DNA from: DASUCS01 sp041166745
GTDB taxonomy: Bacteria > Actinomycetota > Acidimicrobiia > Acidimicrobiales > JACDCH01
DNA length: 18,190 nucleotides
Direction of reading: 5' to 3'
Assembly: GCA_041166745.1 (NCBI GenBank)
Contig: JBEEGH010000012.1
Location: 1-18,190 of the forward strand
In this document: positions 7,234 to 14,419 of the stretch, piece after piece
Numbering within the stretch: the stretch's first letter is position 1
Layout: the number at the start of each line of letters is the position of its first letter
Made by a program: the position numbers and the translations under genes
The notes under the pieces: model-generated
What the model saw: only the letters and a program-made list of their open reading frames with translations
Told to the model about the DNA's origin: nothing
Databases searched by the model: none

Positions 7234-7947
7234 CGCCTGCCGCTTCGCGATGTTGGCGGGCACCACGTAGAGCACGTCGAGGAGCGATTGGATCAGCAGC
7301 GCGACGTCGTGTGCCTCGTCGACCGTGACAGGACCAAAGAGGTCCGGGTGCGCGCCCGCATTGCCGTAGAGACGCACATGGGTCGCCCAGTCGCCGAGAG
7401 CCGGAGGCAAGCCAGCGTCGGCCACCATCTGCGTGATCTTGTCTTTGAGGTCTGGCTTCGCCTTCGCCTCAGCCGAGCCCTTGTCCAGAACGACGTACGT
7501 GAGCACAACGCGAAACATCGACACAGCACCGTTAGGCGCGTTCGCCGCGAGGCATCGCATGCCCTCGGTGAACGCGTCCGCGACCAACGCAGGAACCGCC
7601 GGGTCGAGCATCGACCCACCCGGAATCGGCCACCAGTGGAAGCCGCGCCACTCCATGGTGCCGCCCCTACGCATTCCCTCGGCGCGTGGTACGCCACCGA
7701 TGAACTGCGCTTCGATAACAACGATGCAATCTCTACATCCGGAGCACTCAAGAATCGCGACGCGTTCGTCCTCATTGCGCTCGGGTGCGCCACTCTGACC
7801 AATGGAGTACGAACCATCCTTCACGTAGGTCACTGGGGCAGCGCCCTTGAGCGTGAAGCTGGCGACGCGGCCGCAGCGTGGGCATGGGCCGCTCGGATCG
7901 GAGGAGTCGGGAAGGGAATCCGGGTCTCGGGGCGTCGCGTCAGTCAT
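7219..7947 (-). CDS. Zinc-ribbon DUF4145-type protein
   Basis: The product has 242 residues. The N-terminal part has CPRC (Cys22, Cys25) and CSGCRDC (Cys68, Cys71, Cys74), a probable zinc ribbon. The C-terminal part (about 120-235) matches my recollection of DUF4145 domains: a helix with a FRVVLTYVVLDKG core, LKDKITQMVADAGLPPAL, and the signature HVRLYGNAGAHPD followed by TVDEAHDVALLIQSLLDVLY. DUF4145 proteins are HEPN-related and are frequently found near restriction and phage-defence genes, but a molecular function is not established. The start ATG 7947 has no strong ribosome site. No partner gene is in an obvious operon with it. Confidence 0.75.
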   Translation of the reverse strand: MTDATPRDPDSLPDSSDPSGPCPRCGRVASFTLKGAAPVTYVKDGSYSIGQSGAPERNEDERVAILECSGCRDCIVVIEAQFIGGVPRAEGMRRGGTMEWRGFHWWPIPGGSMLDPAVPALVADAFTEGMRCLAANAPNGAVSMFRVVLTYVVLDKGSAEAKAKPDLKDKITQMVADAGLPPALGDWATHVRLYGNAGAHPDLFGPVTVDEAHDVALLIQSLLDVLYVVPANIAKRQAERRP

Positions 7948-8056
7948 CGGCTCAATGATGGTCCGGTGTCGCCGTCGCAGCCGAACAGTTCGTTTGCCTA
8001 CAGCCCCGACGCGACCGCCGACATGCCCAGCACCGGCTCTGACGTCATCTTCGCGG

Positions 8057-8103
8057 CGCGCTCAGAGGAACTCGAATCCCCAATCTTCTGATCCGCAGCC
8101 AGA
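8057..8103 (-). pseudogene. 3' half of a tRNA-Arg gene (truncated; possible attachment-site remnant)
   Basis: Read on the minus strand, 8103 to 8057 gives an anticodon stem TCTGG/TCAGA around the loop CTGCGGA (anticodon GCG, Arg), a 5-nt variable region AGATT, a T-arm GGGGA-TTCGAGT-TCCTC with full pairing including one G-U, and the 3' acceptor strand TGAGCGC plus discriminator G. Upstream, at 8104 and beyond, no D-arm and no matching 5' acceptor strand (GCGCTCA) can be found, so only the 3' half exists. No CCA is encoded (CCG follows). Such 3' tRNA fragments typically mark the far end of elements integrated into tRNA genes. Bacterial tRNA-Arg for CGN codons usually carries ACG; G34 here may be drift. 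Confidence 0.6.
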
Positions 8104-8152
8104 GAACGACGCTCGGCCGCTCGTCCTGCCGACCGACGAGCCGCCTCAGCAC

Positions 8153-8263
8153 TTACTCCGGAAGACCGGCCTCGGCAGCGAGGTCAGCGAGGCTGCTATC
8201 GCTCTCCGAAAGGAGAGCGATAGCTCGACGCAGCAGGACGGGCTTCTCAGGCCGCCCAAGCAA
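8153..8263 (-). pseudogene. Short protein-like remnant (about 36 codons, possibly longer with an internal TAG)
   Basis: The minus-strand frame ending at TAA 8155-8153 reads like a natural protein C-terminus (RPEKPVLLRRAIALLSESDS and then SLADLAAEAGLPE). The nearest start is TTG 8263. The same frame continues upstream through a TAG (8290-8288) to ATG 8341 (MSEHVYVGAVTAMSARG). It could be two tiny genes, or a longer gene broken by a stop. I do not recognise the family. Confidence 0.3.
8195..8224. repeat. Perfect 13-bp stem with GAAA tetraloop
   Basis: GCTATCGCTCTCC (8195-8207) pairs perfectly with GGAGAGCGATAGC (8212-8224) around GAAA, a stable GNRA loop when transcribed on the plus strand. 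No T tract follows on either strand. It falls inside the short minus-strand protein-like frame, where it would encode ALLSESDS and its flanks. Confidence 0.7.
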
Positions 8264-8553
8264 GTCGTCGCCCGGCTCTGCCCTGCACTATCCGCGCGCT
8301 GACATCGCCGTGACTGCTCCGACGTAGACGTGTTCCGACATGACGACGAGAGTCTTCGCACGCTCAGAAGTGCAGCGAGTGAGACTCCGAGGTGCGCGAC
8401 CGCATCCGGCTCATCACGCTCCAGGCCGCAGCGAATCAGCACGACGTTCCAGTCTGACGCCGGCGCACCCGCGACCTTTAGCGCGTGCTCATTGCGTGTT
8501 GACAACGACCGATCGACCCGTTGCCGCGCACGGAGCTGACGTATCGCCGCCGA

Positions 8554-9693
8554 TCAGTCGACCAGAAGGAGGTGAAGCAAGCCCTCGACGCTAAGGGCAA
8601 TGGGGACAAGCGCGCGTGGTGAGTGCAGCTCGATCGCGTGCTTCGGCGCCTGGACAGCACACACCAGCTCCCGCAGCGCCTTTAGGTAGAGGTCGAGCGC
8701 GGAGTTCTTCTCGGGCTGTGCTCGCACGACGTAGCGGATCCGAAGAGCACGGTTTGGCTTGCCTTCGTGCAGCTCCTTGATGCTCCGCTTCTCGGATGCG
8801 TGCCAAGCAAGAACCTCCTCATTGGGCGCGAGCGTTCGAAGCGTCCAATCGACGGTCTCCATGAGACTGTTGGCCGCCTGAGACGCGGCGTCGGCGCCGC
8901 CGTTGCTGATCCGCTCCCAGGCTCCATCAAGCCGCTCGGAGAGGCTCGGATGAACCTCAGCGAGCCGCTCTCGGACTTCGGCACTCGCCTCGGCGGGGCC
9001 CAAGACGGCCGCCGCCTTCTCCTGGTGATGCTCGAGATGCTCATCGTTGGGCTCTGTCAGAAGCAGACCCGCCTGCACCACCCAGCCGGTACCGCGACCC
9101 GCGACCTGGAGCCTCTCGAGAAAGTTCGGTGCCCGCTCAGGCGTCGAGACCCGGATGACGTCATCCCAAGCCTGCGTAGCGAAGGCAACGGACCGGGCAA
9201 CATCCACTTGGGGCCGAAGCGCCGCCAGAACGGAGTTCTGCTGCTCAACGAGACCAGCAACCCGACGAACGGAGTCGACCTGGGCCACAACGTCGGCGTG
9301 CACACGGCCGACAGCCCCGAAGTCAAAGTCCTTCAGCACCGACGTCAGCCGAATCTCGGCCAACTGCGCAGCAAGGTTCGCAGGGAGCATCGACGGGCCC
9401 AGCGCGATCCTGCTCATCGCCTCACTCGCCTCAAGCGCCTGAAGGCGGAAGCTGTCGATTAGCGGCGCGTTGCGGAGCACATCGAGAACGCCCAAGTTCG
9501 TCGCGACTGCGGACATGACTCGTGCCAGCTCGTCGCGCTGAGCGAGCACGGCAGACAGATCTGGAAGCACTGACCGCGACAAGAAGTTGGCAGGCACTCC
9601 GACACGTCGATTACGAGGCGCTTTGGATTCGTCGTTGACCTCGACTTCGTCACCGACCGCGTCATCGTTGTCGCCAGAGCTCTCACCGACCAC
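8554..9693 (-). CDS. Uncharacterised protein, possibly related to pPIWI-associating nucleases
   Basis: The product has 379 residues, is acidic at the N-terminus (1-25) and has a long, mostly helical middle (45-250) with coiled-coil-like spacing. No signal peptide or membrane span is visible. The C-terminal third (about 255-379) contains DGAWERISNGGADAASQAANS, LAPNEEVLAW and a closing helical LVPIALSVEGLLHLLLVD. The GAWE and alanine-rich helix pattern reminds me of the predicted pPIWI-associating nuclease / HEPN-like domain in phage-defence loci. This is recollection, not a match, and I see no catalytic motif I can defend. GTG 9693 is used as start because AGG lies 8 nt upstream. It is monocistronic and lies on the same strand as the upstream tRNA-Gln. 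Confidence 0.75.
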   Translation of the reverse strand: MVGESSGDNDDAVGDEVEVNDESKAPRNRRVGVPANFLSRSVLPDLSAVLAQRDELARVMSAVATNLGVLDVLRNAPLIDSFRLQALEASEAMSRIALGPSMLPANLAAQLAEIRLTSVLKDFDFGAVGRVHADVVAQVDSVRRVAGLVEQQNSVLAALRPQVDVARSVAFATQAWDDVIRVSTPERAPNFLERLQVAGRGTGWVVQAGLLLTEPNDEHLEHHQEKAAAVLGPAEASAEVRERLAEVHPSLSERLDGAWERISNGGADAASQAANSLMETVDWTLRTLAPNEEVLAWHASEKRSIKELHEGKPNRALRIRYVVRAQPEKNSALDLYLKALRELVCAVQAPKHAIELHSPRALVPIALSVEGLLHLLLVD

Positions 9694-9738
9694 GACGCGA
9701 GCCTAGAGATGCGGTGCGCAGACGCGATTAGAAGAAAC

Positions 9739-9765
9739 GTCCGTGAACAAACCGTGACCACGGAC
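9739..9765. repeat. 7-bp inverted repeat upstream of the 379-aa gene
   Basis: GTCCGTG (9739-9745) and CACGGAC (9759-9765) are perfect complements separated by 13 nt, 46 to 72 nt upstream of GTG 9693. The position suits an operator for that gene; function is unproven. Confidence 0.35.
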
Positions 9766-9791
9766 CAACTTTCATGGCCCTTCGCGCAGAG

Positions 9792-9814
9792 GCCGCAGGC
9801 GCGTGACCTGCGGC
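9792..9814 (-). terminator. Hairpin downstream of tRNA-Gln (probable terminator)
   Basis: GCCGCAGG/CCTGCGGC forms a perfect 8-bp stem with a 7-nt loop, beginning 16 nt past the tRNA CCA end in the direction of tRNA transcription. No T tract follows, which is common for actinobacterial terminators, so it may also be a processing signal. Confidence 0.5.
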
Positions 9815-9829
9815 TTCATCTCGAACCGG

Positions 9830-9904
9830 TGGCTCGGGGGGGAGGACTCGAACCCCCAACGACTGGACCAGAACCAGCTGTGTTACCGATTACACCACCC
9901 CCGA
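9830..9904 (-). tRNA. tRNA-Gln (anticodon CTG), CCA encoded
   Basis: The minus strand from 9904 gives a complete cloverleaf: acceptor TCGGGGG pairing with CCCCCGA, D-arm GTGT/ACAC with the GG pair in its loop, anticodon stem GCTGG/CCAGT with loop TTCTGGT (anticodon CTG, Gln), a 4-nt variable region, T-arm GGGGG-TTCGAGT-CCTCC, discriminator G (9833) and an encoded CCA (9832-9830). The body is 72 nt without CCA. It decodes CAG. In bacteria without GlnRS this tRNA is first charged with glutamate by a non-discriminating GluRS and then amidated by GatCAB; a GluRS gene lies at 12501-13868. Confidence 0.96.
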
Positions 9905-9917
9905 AGGTGGGATCGAC

Positions 9918-9923
9918 ACCATA
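9918..9923 (-). promoter_or_regulatory. Possible -10 element for tRNA-Gln
   Basis: TATGGT (TAnnnT pattern) lies 13 nt upstream of the tRNA 5' end on the minus strand. No convincing -35 is visible at the usual distance. Confidence 0.3.
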
Positions 9924-10003
9924 CCTGGCCTGGGGTTGTGCCGGTTTGAGCAGGATTCGTGGCCGACGTGCCGAACTGGTCGTTGGTCGGGCGCGGACAA
10001 TCC

Positions 10004-10009
10004 AAGGAG
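10004..10009 (+). promoter_or_regulatory. Ribosome binding site deciding the subtilase start
   Basis: AAGGAG ends 9 nt before GTG 10019. This favours that start over the upstream in-frame GTG at 9959, which would put about 20 unlikely residues ahead of a clean signal peptide. Confidence 0.8.
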
Positions 10010-10018
10010 TCGGTACCA

Positions 10019-11896
10019 GTGAAGTTTCGTCGTCTCGTCGCGGGCCTGTGCGGAGTGGCCTTGGCGGCCTCGAGTGCCATCACCTTGAGTGCGGGAGCCA
10101 CGACCACCGCGAGTGGTGCGGGCATCGGGCTCTCCCGACTGCTCACGATGCAGCCTGTGGGCCCGACAGTCGGCATCGCCACCTTTCCCGACGTGCCGAG
10201 TGCCACCAGCGTGGCGCGGTTGCGGGCGCTCGGCCTCGAGGTGCAGGCGATGAAGCAGTTGCCGCTGGCCATCGTGAAGGGCTCGATTGCATCGATGCAG
10301 CAGGCCGTGCTCTCGGGGGTGGCAACCGATGTCTACCCCGACGAGCGCATCCAACTCTTCGACACCGCTTCGTCCGACGCGATGGGCGCCGCGCAGACCC
10401 GGGCCGCGGGCTACACCGGTAAGGGCGTCACCGTCGCGGTCGTCGACTCGGGTTGCGACGCGACCCACGCCGACCTGGCTGACCATGTCGTGCACAACGT
10501 GATCCTGTTCGGACCGGAGTACGGCAACATGCCTCCCGATCCGTCGAAGCCCGGTGACGGCGCACTGGTCGTGCCGATCGAGCAGGGCCCCTACAACAAC
10601 AGCGACCTCGGCAGCGGCCACGGCACCCATGTGTCCGGCATCATCGCGGCCGACGGCACCACGAGTCCTGACCATCTGGGTGTCGCCCCCGACGCGAACC
10701 TGATCTGTTACTCCATCGGCGAGGTGCTCTTCACCACTGCCGTGATCTCGGCGTACGACCACATGCTCGATCAGCCGAACCTGTGGGACATCGACGTCGT
10801 CAACAACTCCTGGGGCAACGCGTTCCGCGCCTACGACCCCAATGACCCCGTGAATCAGGCGACGAAAGCGGTTGCAAGGAAGGGCGTGGTCGTCGTGTTC
10901 GCCGCCGGCAACGCCGGCAGTGAGAACGCAGAAGTCAGCCTCAACCCCTTCTCGCAACCGGAATGGGTGATCTCCGTCGCGGCGGACAGCGTCGACAAGG
11001 TGCGCGCCGACTTCTCGTCGAACGGCGCCGAGTTCGACAACTCACTGCCGGTTGGACTGACCGGCGATCCGAGCGGCGTCCAACACGCCGCCTTCAACGG
11101 CTCGCGCATCGGCGTGTACCACCCCGACGTGACCGCGCCAGGCGACCAGATCTCGTCGACGTGCAATCCCCTCGGCGCCTTGACCGCACCCTGCGACGGC
11201 GACAACGCCGTGGCTTCCGGCACGAGCATGGCGTCGCCGCACGTCGCCGGTGCCGCGGCCGTGCTGCTGTCGGCGAACCCCAGGCTCACGCCACCGCAGG
11301 TACAGATGGCGTTGCAGGTGACGGCTACGCCGGTCACCAACCACGAGAAGACCGGTCAGTCGGCATTCTGGCAGGCGGGCTACGGCCACGTCGACCTCGC
11401 TGCCGCGGTGGCCCTGGTGAAGACGAGGGACTATGCCAGGCTCCTGCCGTCGAAGCAGAAGGCGGCGGACGTCGCCGTGCTGAAGGCGACCGGCTTCTCC
11501 GTGCAGCATTCCGACGTCTGGATGTGGGACGCACCGCGCGTCACGCTGCAAGGCGTTCCCGACGACAAGTCGCTCAGCATCGCGGTTCCCGCGCAGGCGA
11601 AGGCGATCAAGGTCGCCGTCGGGTACCCGTCGCTGGGCAGCGTCGCGATCAACGGCATGGAGTACGTCGCGACCGTCACCGACGGCGCCGGCAAGGTCGT
11701 CGGCACAACGACCGCGAACTTTTGGAACGGTTCGTCGTCGGTGTTCATCGACCTGCGCACCGCCACCGGACTCGACTTCAGCAAGCCGTGGACCGTCGAG
11801 GTCCGCGGAACAATGGCCGCTTCTGATCCGGACACGATCGACAGCGACTCCGCCACCGGACGCAAGGTCACGGTGCTCGCAGCGGTGCTTCGCTAG
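10019..11896 (+). CDS. Secreted subtilisin-like serine protease (peptidase family S8)
   Basis: The 625-residue product begins with a signal peptide (KFRRLVAGLCGVALAASSA, then TLSAGA). A propeptide-like region (about 50-115) follows. The S8 catalytic domain holds the full triad: Asp143 in VAVVDSGCD, His201 in GHGTHVSG, Ser403 in GTSMASPHVAG, with the oxyanion Asn in FAAGNAGSE. After about residue 480 a C-terminal beta-rich region (VTLQGVPDDKSLSIAVPAQ onward) looks like an accessory pre-peptidase C-like or jelly-roll domain. It is probably an extracellular general protease or a processing enzyme. The start is fixed by AAGGAG 9 nt before GTG 10019. It converges with the DUF218 gene, and the two stop codons share CTAG at 11893-11896. 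Confidence 0.94.
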   Translation: MKFRRLVAGLCGVALAASSAITLSAGATTTASGAGIGLSRLLTMQPVGPTVGIATFPDVPSATSVARLRALGLEVQAMKQLPLAIVKGSIASMQQAVLSGVATDVYPDERIQLFDTASSDAMGAAQTRAAGYTGKGVTVAVVDSGCDATHADLADHVVHNVILFGPEYGNMPPDPSKPGDGALVVPIEQGPYNNSDLGSGHGTHVSGIIAADGTTSPDHLGVAPDANLICYSIGEVLFTTAVISAYDHMLDQPNLWDIDVVNNSWGNAFRAYDPNDPVNQATKAVARKGVVVVFAAGNAGSENAEVSLNPFSQPEWVISVAADSVDKVRADFSSNGAEFDNSLPVGLTGDPSGVQHAAFNGSRIGVYHPDVTAPGDQISSTCNPLGALTAPCDGDNAVASGTSMASPHVAGAAAVLLSANPRLTPPQVQMALQVTATPVTNHEKTGQSAFWQAGYGHVDLAAAVALVKTRDYARLLPSKQKAADVAVLKATGFSVQHSDVWMWDAPRVTLQGVPDDKSLSIAVPAQAKAIKVAVGYPSLGSVAINGMEYVATVTDGAGKVVGTTTANFWNGSSSVFIDLRTATGLDFSKPWTVEVRGTMAASDPDTIDSDSATGRKVTVLAAVLR

Positions 11897-12504
11897 CGGC
11901 CCAGCCAACGATCCAGGCGATCGAAGCCAACCAGCCGCCCCGCCGACACGGCCACGGTCTCGCGTAACAGTGCCTGCGCGTTGTCGAGGCCGTGCACGGG
12001 GCTGGTCGGCGTCGGCGAGACGTGTGCGTTGAGGCCGACGTCGCGCGCGATCGCGTTGATGCGATAGGCGTGGAAGGGATCGGACACGAGGACGACGTCG
12101 TTGATGCCGCGCGCGTGCAGGAAGCGCGCCGCCGCCGCGAGCTCGTCGTACGAGTTCGTGCTCGTCGTCTCGCGCTCGATGGCGTTCCCCGGGATTCCCT
12201 TGGACTGGAGATAGGTGGCCGACGCTTCCGCTTCGGTGAACCGGTCGCCGGCCTGCTTGCCGCCGGTCACGACGATGAGCGGCGCGAGCCCCCGGTTGTA
12301 CAGAGCAGCGGCGTGGTCGAGGCGGGCACTCAGCACCGCGGATGGCCGGCCGTCGAACTGCGCGGCGCCGAGCACGATGATCGCCTGCGCGGGGCGGGCC
12401 TCGTCTTGGTGGGAGGCGCGCCAGACCTGCACGAACGTCACGAGCACGTAGCTCGCGAGCAGCGCGACGACAACTGCAGCGATCTTGACGACACGGCGCC
12501 TCAC
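11893..12504 (-). CDS. YdcF/SanA-type DUF218 membrane protein
   Basis: The 203-residue product has one N-terminal hydrophobic segment (about 7-26) after a basic start (RRRVVK), then a DUF218 domain: AIIVLGAAQFDGRPSAVLSARLD, VVTGGKQAGDRFTEAEA, ETTSTNSYDELAAAA, VVLVSDPFHAYR. These are the classic DUF218 landmarks. Relatives such as ElyC and SanA act in envelope biogenesis or vancomycin tolerance, but the reaction is not known. The start GTG 12504 overlaps the gltX stop as GTGA, so translation is probably coupled. It is the last gene of the leuB operon. No space for a separate terminator is left before the converging subtilase. Confidence 0.9.
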   Translation of the reverse strand: MRRRVVKIAAVVVALLASYVLVTFVQVWRASHQDEARPAQAIIVLGAAQFDGRPSAVLSARLDHAAALYNRGLAPLIVVTGGKQAGDRFTEAEASATYLQSKGIPGNAIERETTSTNSYDELAAAARFLHARGINDVVLVSDPFHAYRINAIARDVGLNAHVSPTPTSPVHGLDNAQALLRETVAVSAGRLVGFDRLDRWLGR

Positions 12505-13868
12505 GCCAGCCGCGCCCGCCCCGCCCGTAACCGCGCCAATGTCTCGTCGCGCCCGAGGTACTCGAACACGTCGAACAATGGCAGCCCGACGGTGCGTCCA
12601 GTGACCGCCACTCGGAGCGGAGCGTCGATCTTGCGCGGGCTCAGGTCGAGCCGCTCGGCGAGCGCGATGAACCGAGCATGCAGCTCGTCACGCTCCCACG
12701 GCGCGTCGTCGTAGGCCGCGATGATCGCGTCGAGCGCCTCGAGTGCGAGCGGCATCTTCATGCCCTTGTCCCACGACTTCGGATCGTCAGCGGGACCCTG
12801 CACCCAGTCGAAGTAGCCGGGCAGCTCATCGAGCACCTTGACTCGCTCCTGTGCGAGCGGGGCAAGCGCAGTCAGCGCGGCGCGCTCGTCCTCGCCGGTT
12901 ACGAACTCGCTCCCGCGCGCGACGAAGTCCGCGGCGTCGAGCAGCCGAATCCACTCGCTGTTGATGTGCGTGAGCTTCTTGATGTCGAAGAGCGCCGGTG
13001 CCGAGTTCACGTCCTCGATGCGGAACAGCTGGACCATCTCCTCGATCGGGCGAACTTCGACACCGTCGGGCGGGCCCCAACCGAGCAGCGCAAGGTAGTT
13101 GCGCATGGCCTCGGGCAGGAAGCCGCGCGCTTTGTAGTCCGCGACCGAAACGTCGTCGCGCCGCTTCGACAGCTTCTTGCGCTGCTCGTTGACGAGCAAC
13201 GGCAGGTGGGCGAACACCGGGTGATAGTCGAGACCGAGCGCGGCGCTGAGCAGGAGATATTTCGGCGTGCCGTTCAGATGCTCCTCGCCGCGCAGCACAT
13301 GCGTGATCTGCATGTCGGCGTCGTCGACGATGTTTGCGAGCAGGAACGTCGGTCGGCCGTTCGATCGCAGCACCACGAAGTCCTCGATGGCCTCGTTGTT
13401 GAAGCTCACGTCGCCGCGTATGAGATCGGTGAACGACGTCGCGCCCTCGTCGGGAGCCCGGAACCGCAGCGCTCGACCAGGTCCGGGCCCGAGCCCGCGG
13501 TCACGACAGAAGCCGTCGTAGCCCGGCTTGCCGCCGGCCGCCTTGTTTCGGGCCTGTACCTGCTCGGTGGTGCACTCGCAGTAGTACGCGTGACCGGACC
13601 CGACGAGCCTTTCGGCCGCGGCCGCGTAGAGCTCGCTCCGGTCGGACTGGTGAATCGGCTCGCCATCCCACTCGAGGCCGAGCCAGTTCAGCATCTCGAG
13701 GATGTTGTCCGTGAGCTCCGGCCGGTTGCGCTCGGTATCGGTGTCCTCGATGCGCAACAAGTACTCGCCGCCCTGCTGGCGGGCAAACATCCAGTTCGCA
13801 AGGGCAGTGCTGCCACCACCGACGTGCAGATAGCCGGTCGGAGACGGCGCGAACCGAACCCGAGTCAC
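12501..13868 (-). CDS. gltX: Glutamyl-tRNA synthetase
   Basis: This class I synthetase charges tRNA-Glu, and in GlnRS-less bacteria also tRNA-Gln. The 455-residue product has FAPSPTGYLHVGG (7-18, the HIGH motif as HVGG), LLRIEDTDTERN, a probable zinc site CEC (97, 99) with Tyr117 and Cys121, the LRGEEHLNGTPK motif, and KLSKR (232-236, the KMSKS motif). Length is near the usual 460-490. The C-terminal anticodon-binding part is complete, ending in LARLRAGRARLA. GTG 13868 overlaps the stop of the upstream hypothetical gene as GTGA, and its own stop overlaps the DUF218 start the same way. Its place in a branched-chain amino acid operon could expose it to the isoleucine attenuator. Confidence 0.97.
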   Translation of the reverse strand: MTRVRFAPSPTGYLHVGGGSTALANWMFARQQGGEYLLRIEDTDTERNRPELTDNILEMLNWLGLEWDGEPIHQSDRSELYAAAAERLVGSGHAYYCECTTEQVQARNKAAGGKPGYDGFCRDRGLGPGPGRALRFRAPDEGATSFTDLIRGDVSFNNEAIEDFVVLRSNGRPTFLLANIVDDADMQITHVLRGEEHLNGTPKYLLLSAALGLDYHPVFAHLPLLVNEQRKKLSKRRDDVSVADYKARGFLPEAMRNYLALLGWGPPDGVEVRPIEEMVQLFRIEDVNSAPALFDIKKLTHINSEWIRLLDAADFVARGSEFVTGEDERAALTALAPLAQERVKVLDELPGYFDWVQGPADDPKSWDKGMKMPLALEALDAIIAAYDDAPWERDELHARFIALAERLDLSPRKIDAPLRVAVTGRTVGLPLFDVFEYLGRDETLARLRAGRARLA

Positions 13869-14410
13869 TTCGAAGCGTGTTCGAGCAACTCGATCTCGAG
13901 CAGCGCGCGCCAGTCGGCCCGATGATCGTCGGCAATCGTCGTGTGCAGCTTGCGGAGCGCGTGCTCACGCACAGCGGCAACGATCCGGTGACGTTCGGTG
14001 TAGTGGAGCGGCACCGCGACCTCGTCGAACGCCTTCTTGCGCAGCGCCACCAACTCGGGAGCCGGCTTCTCGTCCATGAACCCCCACACCGTGTACGCCG
14101 CAGTGAGGTCGTAGATCACGGGTGCTCGCCCGAGCAGTGATGCGCGTTTCAAGGCGACACCGACACAGCCGGCGATGACGTCGTCGACGTCCTCCCCCGG
14201 CTCGAGCTGCAACTGGCCGCTGAGCCGCTTGGCGAGCAGTAGTGCGTATCCCTGATCCGGGCCGGGATGGCCGAAGCGATCGCCGTGCGGGTTCTCGCCT
14301 CGGAGATCTCCGGGCCGCGTCGGTAACCATGAGCCCGGACGACGGGGTGGCGACTCGTACGTGCGCACGTCGTCCATCGGCTTGACGGGGACGTACTCAG
14401 GGGCGGCCAT
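13865..14410 (-). CDS. Conserved-looking hypothetical protein between cimA and gltX
   Basis: The product has 181 residues and I do not recognise its family. The N-terminal 60 residues are Pro/Arg-rich and probably flexible (ESPPRRPGSWLPTRPGDLRG). The rest is helical, with LTAAYTVWGFMDEKPAPELVALR, HYTERHRIVAAVREHALRK and a final DDHRADWRALLEIELLEHASK. There is no membrane span, signal peptide or metal site I can name. It starts at ATG 14410, 9 nt after the cimA stop, and its stop overlaps the gltX start as GTGA. It is thus firmly inside the operon and probably translated in step with its neighbours. Confidence 0.8.
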   Translation of the reverse strand: MAAPEYVPVKPMDDVRTYESPPRRPGSWLPTRPGDLRGENPHGDRFGHPGPDQGYALLLAKRLSGQLQLEPGEDVDDVIAGCVGVALKRASLLGRAPVIYDLTAAYTVWGFMDEKPAPELVALRKKAFDEVAVPLHYTERHRIVAAVREHALRKLHTTIADDHRADWRALLEIELLEHASK

Positions 14411-14419
14411 GGGTGAACC

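Larger units (their letters stand above)
7948..8553. other. Long gene-poor stretch with tRNA fragment, hairpin and short ORF remnants
   Basis: No intact gene is supported in these roughly 600 bases. They contain the 3' half of a tRNA-Arg (8057-8103), a 7-bp inverted repeat GCTCGTC/GACGAGC at 8119-8141, a perfect 13-bp hairpin at 8195-8224 and a short protein-like minus-strand frame ending at 8153. The rest shows no consistent coding pattern in any frame. Confidence 0.6.

Noticed and set aside
8146..8505. A 119-codon minus-strand frame
   Set aside because: Its Cys/Ser/Arg-rich second half does not read like protein, and the better protein-like frame in the same DNA is a different one (ending at 8153).
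8566..8575. AAGGAGGTGA, a full anti-Shine-Dalgarno match on the plus strand (also like a 16S rRNA 3' end on the minus strand)
   Set aside because: It encodes LHLLL at the end of the 379-aa minus-strand gene. No plus-strand start codon of a convincing gene follows at a useful distance, and the flanks do not match 16S rRNA.
9830..9904. tRNA-Gln as the attachment site of the accessory region to its left
   Set aside because: I found no second copy of its 3' end to the left; the only tRNA-like fragment (8057-8103) is of tRNA-Arg type, not a repeat of tRNA-Gln.
12678..13925. A 415-codon plus-strand frame opposite gltX
   Set aside because: It is the mirror of a clear glutamyl-tRNA synthetase with all motifs, and it has no recognisable domain of its own.
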